Below, piece by piece: positions 8,027 through 15,460 of a stretch of DNA of 64,000 nucleotides. The notes beneath the pieces are model-generated. The model had not been told where the DNA came from. It ran no database searches and saw nothing but the letters and a program-made list of their open reading frames with translations. Positions within the stretch are counted from its first letter, which is position 1; each line of letters starts with the position of its first letter. The DNA lies in assembly GCF_030811115.1 (NCBI RefSeq), contig NZ_JAUSQK010000001.1:248001-312000 (forward strand), read 5' to 3'. The translations under genes and the position numbers were made by a program. The DNA comes from Olsenella profusa DSM 13989. Its GTDB lineage: Bacteria > Actinomycetota > Coriobacteriia > Coriobacteriales > Atopobiaceae.

Positions 8027-10411
8027 CTACCTCAGCAACCTCTCGTAGATCGCGCGTGCGTCCTCAGCGGTGACCTCACGCATGTTGTTCACGAGCAGCC
8101 GCTGCTGCTGCATGCCTGCCTCCACGAGGCCCTCGAGGTCCTCGGGCTTGACGCCAAACTCCTTGAGATCGGTGGGGATGTCCAGGTCGCGCACGATGTC
8201 ACCGATCCGGTCGAGGAGGGCGCGGGACTTCTCCCCCTCTGTGGAGAGGACCTTGTCACCGTGGTGGGCGCGATCCCAGGCCTGCGCGAACTTGGTGCGG
8301 CAGGCGGGCTCGTTGAACTCCAGGACGGGCAGGAACATCATGGCGATGGAGACGCCGTGGGCCATGTGGTACTTGCCGCCCAGCGGATAGGCCAGGCCGT
8401 GCACGGCCGTGGTGCCCGAGGCCGTGATGGCGATGCCGCCGTAGAAGGCGCCAATCTGCATCCGGTTCTTCTCGACAATGGCGTCCTCGTCGTCGCAGGC
8501 CCTCATGATGTTGTTCATGATGATGTCAAGGCCCTCGAGCGCGAAGGTGTCGCTCATGGGGTTGGCCTTCTTGGACGTGAGGCACTCGATGCAGTGCGCC
8601 AGGGCGTCCACGCCTGTGGTGGCGGCGATCTTGCGCGGGAGGTTGCGGATCATCTCGGCGTCGAGGATCACGTAGTCGGGAACCATGTTGTCGTTGACGA
8701 TGCCGATCTTGGTCTCCTGCTCCGGCACGGCCACGATGGCATTGGGGGTGCACTCGGCGCCGGTGCCGGCCGTGGTGGGGATGGCGAGCAGGGGTGCGCA
8801 CTTCCTGGCGCGACCGGGATCGGAGAGTAGGTCCTTCACGCCGTACGCGTCGGTGTCGAGCACGCTGGCGAGCTTGGCGGCGTCCATCACGGAGCCGCCG
8901 CCACAGGCGATGATGAAGTCCGCCCCAGTGCTGCGGAACTGGTCGACCGTGGCCTGGGCCGCCTCGTAGGTGGGCTCGGGCATGAGGTCGTCGAAGACCT
9001 CGCATACCAGACCGGCGGCCTCAACCTGCTTGGCCACCAGGTCAAAGAGGCCGAGTGACCGGATGGACCCGTCCGTGAAGGCAGCGACTTTGGTAGCTCC
9101 TGCCCCCTTGAGAATGGCGGGAATCCTCCCGAGGGAATTGGCACCGCTATAGACCGCATGTGGCAGCTTGAGGCTGTACGCATCCACTGGCATGGCTGAG
9201 ACCTCCTGTTTCTCGACCAGGTACTGCTGGACTTGCATGAGTAGATCGTCCGCGCCAAAGGCACCGGACTTGGTGATGAGGTAGCGCTCGCGACCGGCGT
9301 CCTCGAAGCGCGCGAGCACGACGCCGGGCAGAATCTCCTCCATGGGCTCGAGCGTCCTGATGCCCATGGCGGTCATGAGGCTTGCAAGCGTGTCGCCACC
9401 GATAACCATCAGCGTGCGGCCGCCATCCTCCAGCACCTCGCGAGCAATGCGTCCCATGGCCTGGTTGATGGCTTGTGAGGGATGGATGCGGCGTTCGAAG
9501 AGCGCCGCCTCGCAGAAGTCAAGCGTGTCGAGAAGGGCGAGGGGCGCGCCTTGGGCCACCCGGACGAAGTCTCGTGCGAGCTGGATGGCATCGCGCTCGC
9601 ACCAGGAACCCGAGAGCACGGGGGCGAGCGGCAGATGCATACGGGGCGCACCATGGGCCTCAATGAAATCCAGCTGGGAACGGGTGACCGCGTTGACCGA
9701 GCCGGAGAGCACCGACAGCTTGGGACTCAGCCTCGTGCATACAGGCACATATGCGGGCGTGCTCGACTGGCGTGGATAGGTCTCCAGGAAGCCGGCACAG
9801 CCCGCCACAAGCACCAGGTCGTCAGCCTCGGCAAGCCTGCGCCCGATGCGTGCGAGGCCCTCGTCGCTGTCGCAGTCGAACACGTCCACCCCAGGCTTGA
9901 GCGCGCTGCCATCGCACGGGCTCACGGCGACATCGCTCTCCAGGTGGATGAGCTCGTCGATGCGGCTTGTGGCGACCGGGTCGATGGGATCTGTGGCAAA
10001 GACGCTCTGCGCAAGGGGCCTGCCGTCCACATACTGGACCAGGCCCTTGGTCACGCGGCCCATCTTGGGGTAGGCGGGGACGAAGTCGATGTGGTCGCGC
10101 CCCGAGGCCGCAAGGGCCGCGGCGATCTCGGCACCCACGTTGCCGCGCAGGCCCGAGTCCACCTTCTTGTAGATGCGAGTCACACCATGGGCGCACGCCG
10201 TCGAGACGAGCTCGAAGACGGTACGGTACGCCTCGTCCGAGGAGGCGTGACGAGTCTCGGCATCGATGACAAGCACGTCGTAATCGTCAAGCAGGGCCAC
10301 ATCCATGGTCGGGTCCGCAGACACCGCCACACGGTCACCCTTGCGAGCGAGCTGCACACCAGAATCCAAGGCCCCCGTAAGGTCATCGGCTATGACGAGC
10401 AGACCAATCAC
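8027..10411 (-). CDS. Four-carbon acid sugar kinase (DUF1537) fused to iron-containing alcohol dehydrogenase
   Basis: One open frame of 794 codons. Residues 1 to about 406 form a DUF1537 acid-sugar kinase (ADDLTGA near the N-terminus, KKVDSGLRGN, GSVNAVTRSQ, VIGGDTLASL, ITKSGAFG). These enzymes phosphorylate D-threonate or erythronate-type acids. From residue 407 on is a complete type III iron alcohol dehydrogenase (CGGGSVMDAAK, TGVDALAHCIE, VHGLAYPLGG and the following His). The start is GTG at 10411 behind GGAGGTG; earlier ATGs lack a ribosome site. At the junction an in-frame ATG (9191-9193) carries a perfect AGGAGG eight bases upstream, so the 388-residue dehydrogenase may also be made alone. 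It is the first gene of the operon. Confidence 0.88.
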   Translation of the reverse strand: MIGLLVIADDLTGALDSGVQLARKGDRVAVSADPTMDVALLDDYDVLVIDAETRHASSDEAYRTVFELVSTACAHGVTRIYKKVDSGLRGNVGAEIAAALAASGRDHIDFVPAYPKMGRVTKGLVQYVDGRPLAQSVFATDPIDPVATSRIDELIHLESDVAVSPCDGSALKPGVDVFDCDSDEGLARIGRRLAEADDLVLVAGCAGFLETYPRQSSTPAYVPVCTRLSPKLSVLSGSVNAVTRSQLDFIEAHGAPRMHLPLAPVLSGSWCERDAIQLARDFVRVAQGAPLALLDTLDFCEAALFERRIHPSQAINQAMGRIAREVLEDGGRTLMVIGGDTLASLMTAMGIRTLEPMEEILPGVVLARFEDAGRERYLITKSGAFGADDLLMQVQQYLVEKQEVSAMPVDAYSLKLPHAVYSGANSLGRIPAILKGAGATKVAAFTDGSIRSLGLFDLVAKQVEAAGLVCEVFDDLMPEPTYEAAQATVDQFRSTGADFIIACGGGSVMDAAKLASVLDTDAYGVKDLLSDPGRARKCAPLLAIPTTAGTGAECTPNAIVAVPEQETKIGIVNDNMVPDYVILDAEMIRNLPRKIAATTGVDALAHCIECLTSKKANPMSDTFALEGLDIIMNNIMRACDDEDAIVEKNRMQIGAFYGGIAITASGTTAVHGLAYPLGGKYHMAHGVSIAMMFLPVLEFNEPACRTKFAQAWDRAHHGDKVLSTEGEKSRALLDRIGDIVRDLDIPTDLKEFGVKPEDLEGLVEAGMQQQRLLVNNMREVTAEDARAIYERLLR
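9191..9207 (-). promoter_or_regulatory. Internal Shine-Dalgarno and ATG inside the kinase-dehydrogenase ORF
   Basis: AGGAGG (complement of 9202-9207) lies eight bases before an in-frame ATG (complement of 9191-9193). The ATG starts MPVDAYSLKLPHAVYSG, a natural iron-alcohol-dehydrogenase N-terminus. This is stronger than the site of the outer start and suggests independent translation of the second domain. Confidence 0.6.
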
Positions 10412-10481
10412 GTGCTGCACCTCCATCCACGGAAAAGTATGGGCCACCGTCACCGATGCCCCAAGGCTTCCTAATCCAGGA

Positions 10482-10502
10482 AACGTTCCTATTTGAAACG
10501 TT
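10482..10502. promoter_or_regulatory. Candidate operator 1 of the divergent regulator
   Basis: A near-palindrome with arms AACGTT(T)C and G(A)AACGTT, centred near 10492 in the 182-base gap between the kinase operon and the regulator. Its complement matches the second dyad at 14 of 19 aligned positions (shared GTTTC...GAAC). A weak -35-like TTGAAA for the regulator (10494-10499) overlaps it. Confidence 0.5.
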
Positions 10503-10529
10503 ACAGGACAGCCATGATGAATTTCTCGT

Positions 10530-10554
10530 AGTATGTTTCTAAATAGAACATACT
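10530..10554. promoter_or_regulatory. Candidate operator 2 of the divergent regulator
   Basis: A 25-base dyad with arms AGTATGTTTCTA and TAGAACATACT (one unpaired T) around a central AA. Its centre is about 50 bp (five helical turns) from operator 1. It lies 40 bp upstream of the regulator start, so autoregulation or divergent control is likely. Confidence 0.55.
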
Positions 10555-10593
10555 CTAGGGGCATCCGATCTGGGGTATGGGAGGTGTGGACAT

Positions 10594-12465
10594 ATGATGC
10601 CATCACGCGCAGCGTCAGACGGAATCTTGGAGAGGAACATGGTCTGCACGGACGCACGGGGGGTGCGCATACTCGCCATCGCGCCCTACCAGGGACTTGC
10701 GATCGCCCTCAGGCGCGTCGCCGACGAGTATGCGAATGTGGGCCTCACCTGCATCGTGGGCAACCTCTCGGCCGGCGTCACCGCAGCCCAAGAGCAGGTC
10801 TCCGCAGGCAATGCCTACGATGTCATCATCTCTCGCGGCGGCACGGCCGACCTCCTGCGCGAGAGCTTCAGCCTTCCCGTCATCGACATCCCGGTCAGCG
10901 CCTACGACGTGCTACAGGCCATCAAGCTCTCCGAAGGGCTCAAGGGACGGCGCGCCGTCGTGGGCTTTACGGCCATCACCCAGACGGCCGACACGCTCAA
11001 CGAGATCATGCAGCTTGGCCTCGACATCTTCACGCTCGTGGACACCGACGACGTCAGTACGGTCATGGGATTCCTCGTGGAGAACGACTACCAGATCATC
11101 CTCTGTGACGTCATCTCGGCCTCGGCGGCACGGGATGCGGGACTCAATCCCGTGCTCATCACCTCGGGCGGCGCATCGATACGGCAGGTGTTTGACGAGG
11201 CCCTCAGACAGACTAGGTACCTGCGCCACTACAGCAGTGAGAACGCGCTGCTGCGTACCGTCATCAACCGCCAGCCACAACGCTGCGCGATCTTTCGCAA
11301 GGACGGGTCGCTCATGCTGGGCACCTACCAGACGGACGATGGGGTCATGGCATACCTGCGAGGCATCGTCAACGAGGTCATGGCGGGGGACGTGCGGGTC
11401 GTGCGCAAGTCGTTGGGTGGCACACTCTGGACGATTCGCGGCGAGAGGGTCTCCACCAGCGCCATCCCCCACAATGACTTCTGCGCCTTCTACTTCACGG
11501 GCACACGCGCCACCCCCAAGCGGCGGCGCGCAGGCATGAGCTCCTTCTCAAGGACCGAGGCGACCAAGGCCTATGACAGGAGCCTCTATGCCCTCACGAG
11601 TGACATCGGACGCATCTCGGCGACGATCGACAACTCGAACCAGACGGGGCAGCCCCTCCTCATCACGGGCGAGTACGGAACGGGCAGGACGGCTGTCGCC
11701 CTCTACGCCTACATCCATGGCCTCCATGCCGACATGCCCCTCACGGAGGTCGACTGCGGCATGATGACCGACTCCTCGCGCGACTTCCTCGTCAACAGCT
11801 CGCGCTCGCCCCTCTACACGCGACATGAGGTCATCCACATCAAGAACTTCAACAGCTCCGACGAGGGGTTCCTGGACAGCCTCTTCTCCACCATCGCGCA
11901 GACGGGCGTGTGCGAGCGCAACCGCGTCATCTTCTCATGCGACCCACACGGCGAGCACGTGCACAGGCGCATCGCCTATCTCAAGGACAAGTTCCAGTGC
12001 GTCGAAGTCCAGCTCATCGCCCTGCGCGAACAGCCAGAACGTGTGGCTCCGCTCACCAGCCTCTACCTCAGCCAGCTGAGAAGCGAGCTGCCCAACGAGG
12101 TCCTGCGCATAGATGGTGCCGCCATGCGACTGCTCGGTGAGTACGCCTGGCCGGGCAACCTCGTGCAGATGGAGCGCATCATACGACAGCTCTACCTCTC
12201 GGCGGTCGATCATGTGATTCGCACCGTGGATGTGCGCAGCGCGCTCGCCCTCGAACGAACCACCTATCCCCAGGGCCCAACGGGACAGGACGTCACGCAG
12301 GCGTCCTCCGCCCATGCACCCACGGACATGTCCGGTCTCACGTTGGCCCAGGTTGACCGCCTTGCCGTGGAGGACGCCGTGCGCCGCAACGGCGGCAACC
12401 AGAGTGCCGCCGCGCGCGAGCTGGGCATCAGCCGCACGACACTCTGGCGCATCCGTAGGCGGTAG
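10594..12465 (+). CDS. PrpR/NtrC-like transcriptional regulator with degenerate AAA domain
   Basis: A 623-residue protein with four parts. Residues about 15-195 resemble the PrpR N-terminal sensor domain (RILAIAPYQGLAI...DVIISRGGTADLL). A PAS-like stretch covers about 215-310. An AAA-like domain covers about 325-545. A Fis-type helix-turn-helix sits at the end (NGGNQSAAARELGISRTTLWR). The AAA part is degenerate: Walker A is GEYGTGRT near 359-366 with Arg for Lys, the Walker B region reads VIHIKNFNS, and no GAFTGA loop is present. It therefore probably does not remodel sigma-54 and instead binds DNA as a simple ligand-responsive regulator. ATG follows GAGGTG seven bases upstream. It faces the acid-sugar operon, its likely target. 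Confidence 0.85.
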   Translation: MMPSRAASDGILERNMVCTDARGVRILAIAPYQGLAIALRRVADEYANVGLTCIVGNLSAGVTAAQEQVSAGNAYDVIISRGGTADLLRESFSLPVIDIPVSAYDVLQAIKLSEGLKGRRAVVGFTAITQTADTLNEIMQLGLDIFTLVDTDDVSTVMGFLVENDYQIILCDVISASAARDAGLNPVLITSGGASIRQVFDEALRQTRYLRHYSSENALLRTVINRQPQRCAIFRKDGSLMLGTYQTDDGVMAYLRGIVNEVMAGDVRVVRKSLGGTLWTIRGERVSTSAIPHNDFCAFYFTGTRATPKRRRAGMSSFSRTEATKAYDRSLYALTSDIGRISATIDNSNQTGQPLLITGEYGTGRTAVALYAYIHGLHADMPLTEVDCGMMTDSSRDFLVNSSRSPLYTRHEVIHIKNFNSSDEGFLDSLFSTIAQTGVCERNRVIFSCDPHGEHVHRRIAYLKDKFQCVEVQLIALREQPERVAPLTSLYLSQLRSELPNEVLRIDGAAMRLLGEYAWPGNLVQMERIIRQLYLSAVDHVIRTVDVRSALALERTTYPQGPTGQDVTQASSAHAPTDMSGLTLAQVDRLAVEDAVRRNGGNQSAAARELGISRTTLWRIRRR

Positions 12466-12476
12466 CAGGGGGTGAA

Positions 12477-12645
12477 AGTCGTACGCACGTTTCCGCCGGC
12501 CCCGTGCGAGTCGCATGCACCCTCTGGGCCGCCGCAAGACGGGACAGCCGCTCAACCCATGTGCCTGCGCGAACGCGCGGTGACTCCACATAGGGTCGCG
12601 AACGGCCGGGGGCAGGCGCGCCGGCGATTGCACGCGACCCGGTTC
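12477..12645. repeat. Intergenic repeat, copy B
   Basis: The 290-base gap between the regulator and ldhA holds no gene but aligns by eye with 2669-2845 in the same orientation. Shared pieces are GTCGTACGCACGTTTCCG, TGCGAGTCGCATGCACC, TGTGCCTGC and, at the far end, the inverted GGGTCGCGTGCAATC. Copies A and B sit at the two outer ends of the acid-sugar locus. Confidence 0.55.
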
Positions 12646-12755
12646 CATAGCGGAACAGAGCCCAGTTCCCCTCACAATTTCTGCGCAACCAGCGCCATCG
12701 CGTTAGAATGAGGGTAGGCGTTGCGTATTGGCAGTCCACGTATGGAGGGACGATC

Positions 12756-13763
12756 ATGAAGATTCTTGTGTTTGGCACCAAGAGCTATGACAAGGCCTCG
12801 TTCGAGAAGGAGCTGAAGGACTATCCCGACCTCCAGGTAGACTTCACGGAAATCAACCTCACCCCGCTCACGGCCCCCCTCGCCCAGGGATACAAGGCCG
12901 TCTGCGGCTTTGTGAATGCCGACGTCTCCGCCATGACGCTCGAACTGCTGCGCGGCCTGGGCGTCGAGCTCGTCCTCATGCGCTGCGCCGGCTTCGATGC
13001 CGTCAACGTCGACTTCGCCAAGTCCATCGGCATGCGGGTCACCCGTGTCCCGGCCTACTCGCCCGAGGCCATCGCCGAGCACGCCATGGCCCTCGCCCTC
13101 TGTGCCAACCGCCACATCCACAAGGGCTACATCCGCGTCCGTGAGAACGACTTCTCGCTCGAGGGCCTTGTGGGCACCACCCTGCACGGCAAGACGGCCG
13201 GCATCATCGGCACGGGCCGCATCGGTGCCGCACTCTGCCGCATCTGCAAGGGCTTCGGCATGACGGTCCTGGGTTCCGACCTCTACCCCAACCAGAAGCT
13301 CATCGACGAGGAGCACGTCATTGACGAGTACGTCGACTACGACGAGCTCTATAGCCGCGCCGACCTCATCAGCCTGCACGCCTTCCTCAACGAGGACAGC
13401 TACCACCTGATCAACGACGAGTCCATCGCAAAGATGAAGGACGGCGTGATCTTCGTCAACACCAGCCGCGGTGCGCTCGTCGACACCGAGGCCCTCATCC
13501 GTGGCATCCGTGCGGGCAAGATCGGCGCGGCGGGCCTCGACGTCTACGAGGAGGAGAACGCCAACGTCTACCAGAACCGCGAGGACCAGATCCTTGGCCA
13601 TTCCGTCACCGCGCGCCTCTGCTCCTTCCCCAACGTGGTCATGACCTCCCATCAGGCCTTCTTCACACACGAGGCACTGGGCCAGATTGCCCGCGTCACG
13701 CTCGACAACGCCGAGGCGTATGCAAACGGTAAGGATTTCGTCGATCGCAGCGTCGTGTGCTAG
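12756..13763 (+). CDS. ldhA: D-lactate dehydrogenase (NAD-dependent D-2-hydroxyacid dehydrogenase)
   Basis: A 335-residue cytoplasmic enzyme reducing pyruvate to D-lactate with NADH. It has an NAD-binding GTGRIGAALCRICKGFG motif near 150, the substrate-pocket segment LMRCAGFDAVNVD, the NTSRGALVDTEAL block with its catalytic-loop arginine nearby, and the catalytic-histidine region MTSHQAFFTHEAL. Length and motifs match LdhA-type D-lactate dehydrogenases. The start is ATG at 12756 behind GGAGGG; the frame stays open upstream to 12708 but without a ribosome site. Pyruvate kinase follows in the same direction 123 bases on, consistent with coordinated homolactic-type fermentation. Confidence 0.92.
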   Translation: MKILVFGTKSYDKASFEKELKDYPDLQVDFTEINLTPLTAPLAQGYKAVCGFVNADVSAMTLELLRGLGVELVLMRCAGFDAVNVDFAKSIGMRVTRVPAYSPEAIAEHAMALALCANRHIHKGYIRVRENDFSLEGLVGTTLHGKTAGIIGTGRIGAALCRICKGFGMTVLGSDLYPNQKLIDEEHVIDEYVDYDELYSRADLISLHAFLNEDSYHLINDESIAKMKDGVIFVNTSRGALVDTEALIRGIRAGKIGAAGLDVYEEENANVYQNREDQILGHSVTARLCSFPNVVMTSHQAFFTHEALGQIARVTLDNAEAYANGKDFVDRSVVC

Positions 13764-13831
13764 GCAAAGCCCTATCCTCGATAAGGCTTCCGCCAGCAAG
13801 CACACCACGGGTGGAATACACGAGAGCATCC

Positions 13832-13860
13832 GGCTGGCCGGCCCCTTGGGCCGGCCAGCC
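13832..13860 (+). terminator. Strong hairpin between ldhA and pyk
   Basis: A perfect 12-bp stem (13832-13843 with 13849-13860, GGCTGGCCGGCC) around a five-base loop. It is followed by only two T residues, so it may be a weak terminator, an attenuator or an mRNA-stabilising element rather than a full terminator. It lies 26 bases before the pyk start. Confidence 0.6.
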
Positions 13861-13886
13861 TTAGAACGGAGAAGGGAACGACCGGT

Positions 13887-15329
13887 ATGACCAACAAGAG
13901 AACCAAGATCATCTGCACAATGGGTCCTGCCACGGAGAGCGATGACGTCCTGCGCCAGCTCATCGCGAGTGGCATGAACGTGGCGCGCTTCAACTTCAGC
14001 CACGGCAGCCACGACTACCACCGCAACAACATCGACCGCGTGCGGCGCATCTCTGCCGAGCTGGGCATGCCCGTGGCCATCATGCTGGACACCAAGGGTC
14101 CCGAGGTTCGCACCGGCGAGCTGAAGGATCACCAGAAGGTCATGCTAAAGACCGGCGGCACGACCGTCGTCACCACCGATGACGGCGTCATCGGCACCGC
14201 CGAGCGCTTCTCGCTGGACTACAAGGAGCTTCCCAACGAGGTCGAGAAGGGTTCCATCATCCTGATCGACGACGGCCTCATCGGCCTGGAGGTCGATCAC
14301 GTCGAGGGCACCGACATGCACTGCGTCATCACCAACGGTGGCGAGCTGGGAGAGAAGAAGGGCGTCAACGTCCCCAACGTGGAGGTGGGCCTGCCCTCCG
14401 TCACCGAGCAGGACAGGGCCGACATCATGTTCGGCTGCGAGCTGGGCATTGACGCCATTGCCGCGTCCTTCATCCGCAACGGTGCCGCCGTGGACGAGAT
14501 TCGCGAGCTGTGCGCCGAGAACGGCCTGCGTAACCTCTACATCCTCCCCAAGATCGAGAGCGCCATGGGCGTCAGGAACTTCGACGAGATCCTCGAGCAC
14601 TCCGATGGCATCATGGTGGCCCGCGGCGATCTGGGCGTGGAGATCAACCCCGCCGAGGTGCCCCACGTGCAGAAGACGATCATCAAGAAGTGCAACAAGG
14701 CCTACAAGCCCGTCATCACCGCAACGCAGATGCTCGATTCCATGATCCACAACCCGCGCCCCACGCGCGCCGAGGTCGCAGACGTTGCCAATGCCATCTA
14801 TGACGGCACCGACTGCATCATGCTCTCCGGCGAGACCGCTGCCGGCCAGTACCCCGTCGAGGCCGTCAGGATGATGGCCTCCATCGCCGAGGAGACCGAG
14901 AAGTACCTGCCGGAGACCGGCGAGTACCATGACCGTGGCGGCCTGAAGAACGTGAACTCCGCCATCGGCGCCGCTGCCGTCGAGGTTGCCGATCGCGTGA
15001 ATGCCAAGTGCATCATCTGCCCGACGCACTCTGGCCGCACGGCTCGCCTGATCTCCAACTTCCGCCCCAAGCTGCCCATTTATGCGATGTCGCCCTCCAA
15101 CCACGCCATCCGCAAGACCTGCTTCCAGTGGGGCGTGCAGGCCATCAAGACCACCGAGCAGGGATCGCTCTCGGCCACCTGCTACAACGCCCTGACTGTG
15201 GCCAAGGAGAGGGGTGTCGTCAAGACGGGTGACCTCGTGGTCATCACTGCCGGCGACCCTCAGACCTCGCCCTCCCAGGGTGACTACATCACGTCCACCA
15301 ACATGGCGATGGTGTCGCAGATCCAGTAG
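13887..15329 (+). CDS. pyk: Pyruvate kinase
   Basis: A 480-residue glycolytic enzyme converting phosphoenolpyruvate and ADP to pyruvate and ATP. Standard features are the N-terminal KRTKIICTMGPA, the SHGSHDYHR nucleotide/K+ region, IMLDTKGPEVRTGE, the active-site block LPKIESAMGVRNFDEIL, MVARGDLGVE and ATQMLDSMIHNPRPTRAEVADVANA, then a C-terminal alpha/beta regulatory domain. No extra C-terminal PEP-utilising domain is present. ATG follows a GGAGAAGGGA stretch. Together with ldhA it forms the lower end of fermentation. Confidence 0.97.
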   Translation: MTNKRTKIICTMGPATESDDVLRQLIASGMNVARFNFSHGSHDYHRNNIDRVRRISAELGMPVAIMLDTKGPEVRTGELKDHQKVMLKTGGTTVVTTDDGVIGTAERFSLDYKELPNEVEKGSIILIDDGLIGLEVDHVEGTDMHCVITNGGELGEKKGVNVPNVEVGLPSVTEQDRADIMFGCELGIDAIAASFIRNGAAVDEIRELCAENGLRNLYILPKIESAMGVRNFDEILEHSDGIMVARGDLGVEINPAEVPHVQKTIIKKCNKAYKPVITATQMLDSMIHNPRPTRAEVADVANAIYDGTDCIMLSGETAAGQYPVEAVRMMASIAEETEKYLPETGEYHDRGGLKNVNSAIGAAAVEVADRVNAKCIICPTHSGRTARLISNFRPKLPIYAMSPSNHAIRKTCFQWGVQAIKTTEQGSLSATCYNALTVAKERGVVKTGDLVVITAGDPQTSPSQGDYITSTNMAMVSQIQ

Positions 15330-15352
15330 GGTTCGCCCACGGAGCGTACGGT

Positions 15353-15382
15353 GGGCCTCCGCCACAGACGGGGGCCCTTTTT
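15353..15382 (+). terminator. Rho-independent terminator after pyk
   Basis: Nine-bp stem GGGCCTCCG/CGGGGGCCC (one G-U pair) with a seven-base loop, followed by TTTTTG. A second GCCCAC/GTGGGC hairpin lies immediately before it. Confidence 0.85.
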
Positions 15383-15460
15383 GTGACCTGGGGGTGCGGC
15401 TGCAGTGTCGTACCCGTCGCTGGAACGAGGTCTTGCATGCTGAGGCAGAACGTGAGGGAC

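Noticed and set aside
10412-10657. Longer N-terminus (up to 876 residues) for the kinase-dehydrogenase protein
   Set aside because: It would cross the divergent promoter, both operators and the start of the regulator gene. GTG at 10411 has a good ribosome site and begins at the conserved domain.
10594-12465. Genuine sigma-54 activator
   Set aside because: GAFTGA, the Walker A lysine and the Walker B acidic residues are absent.
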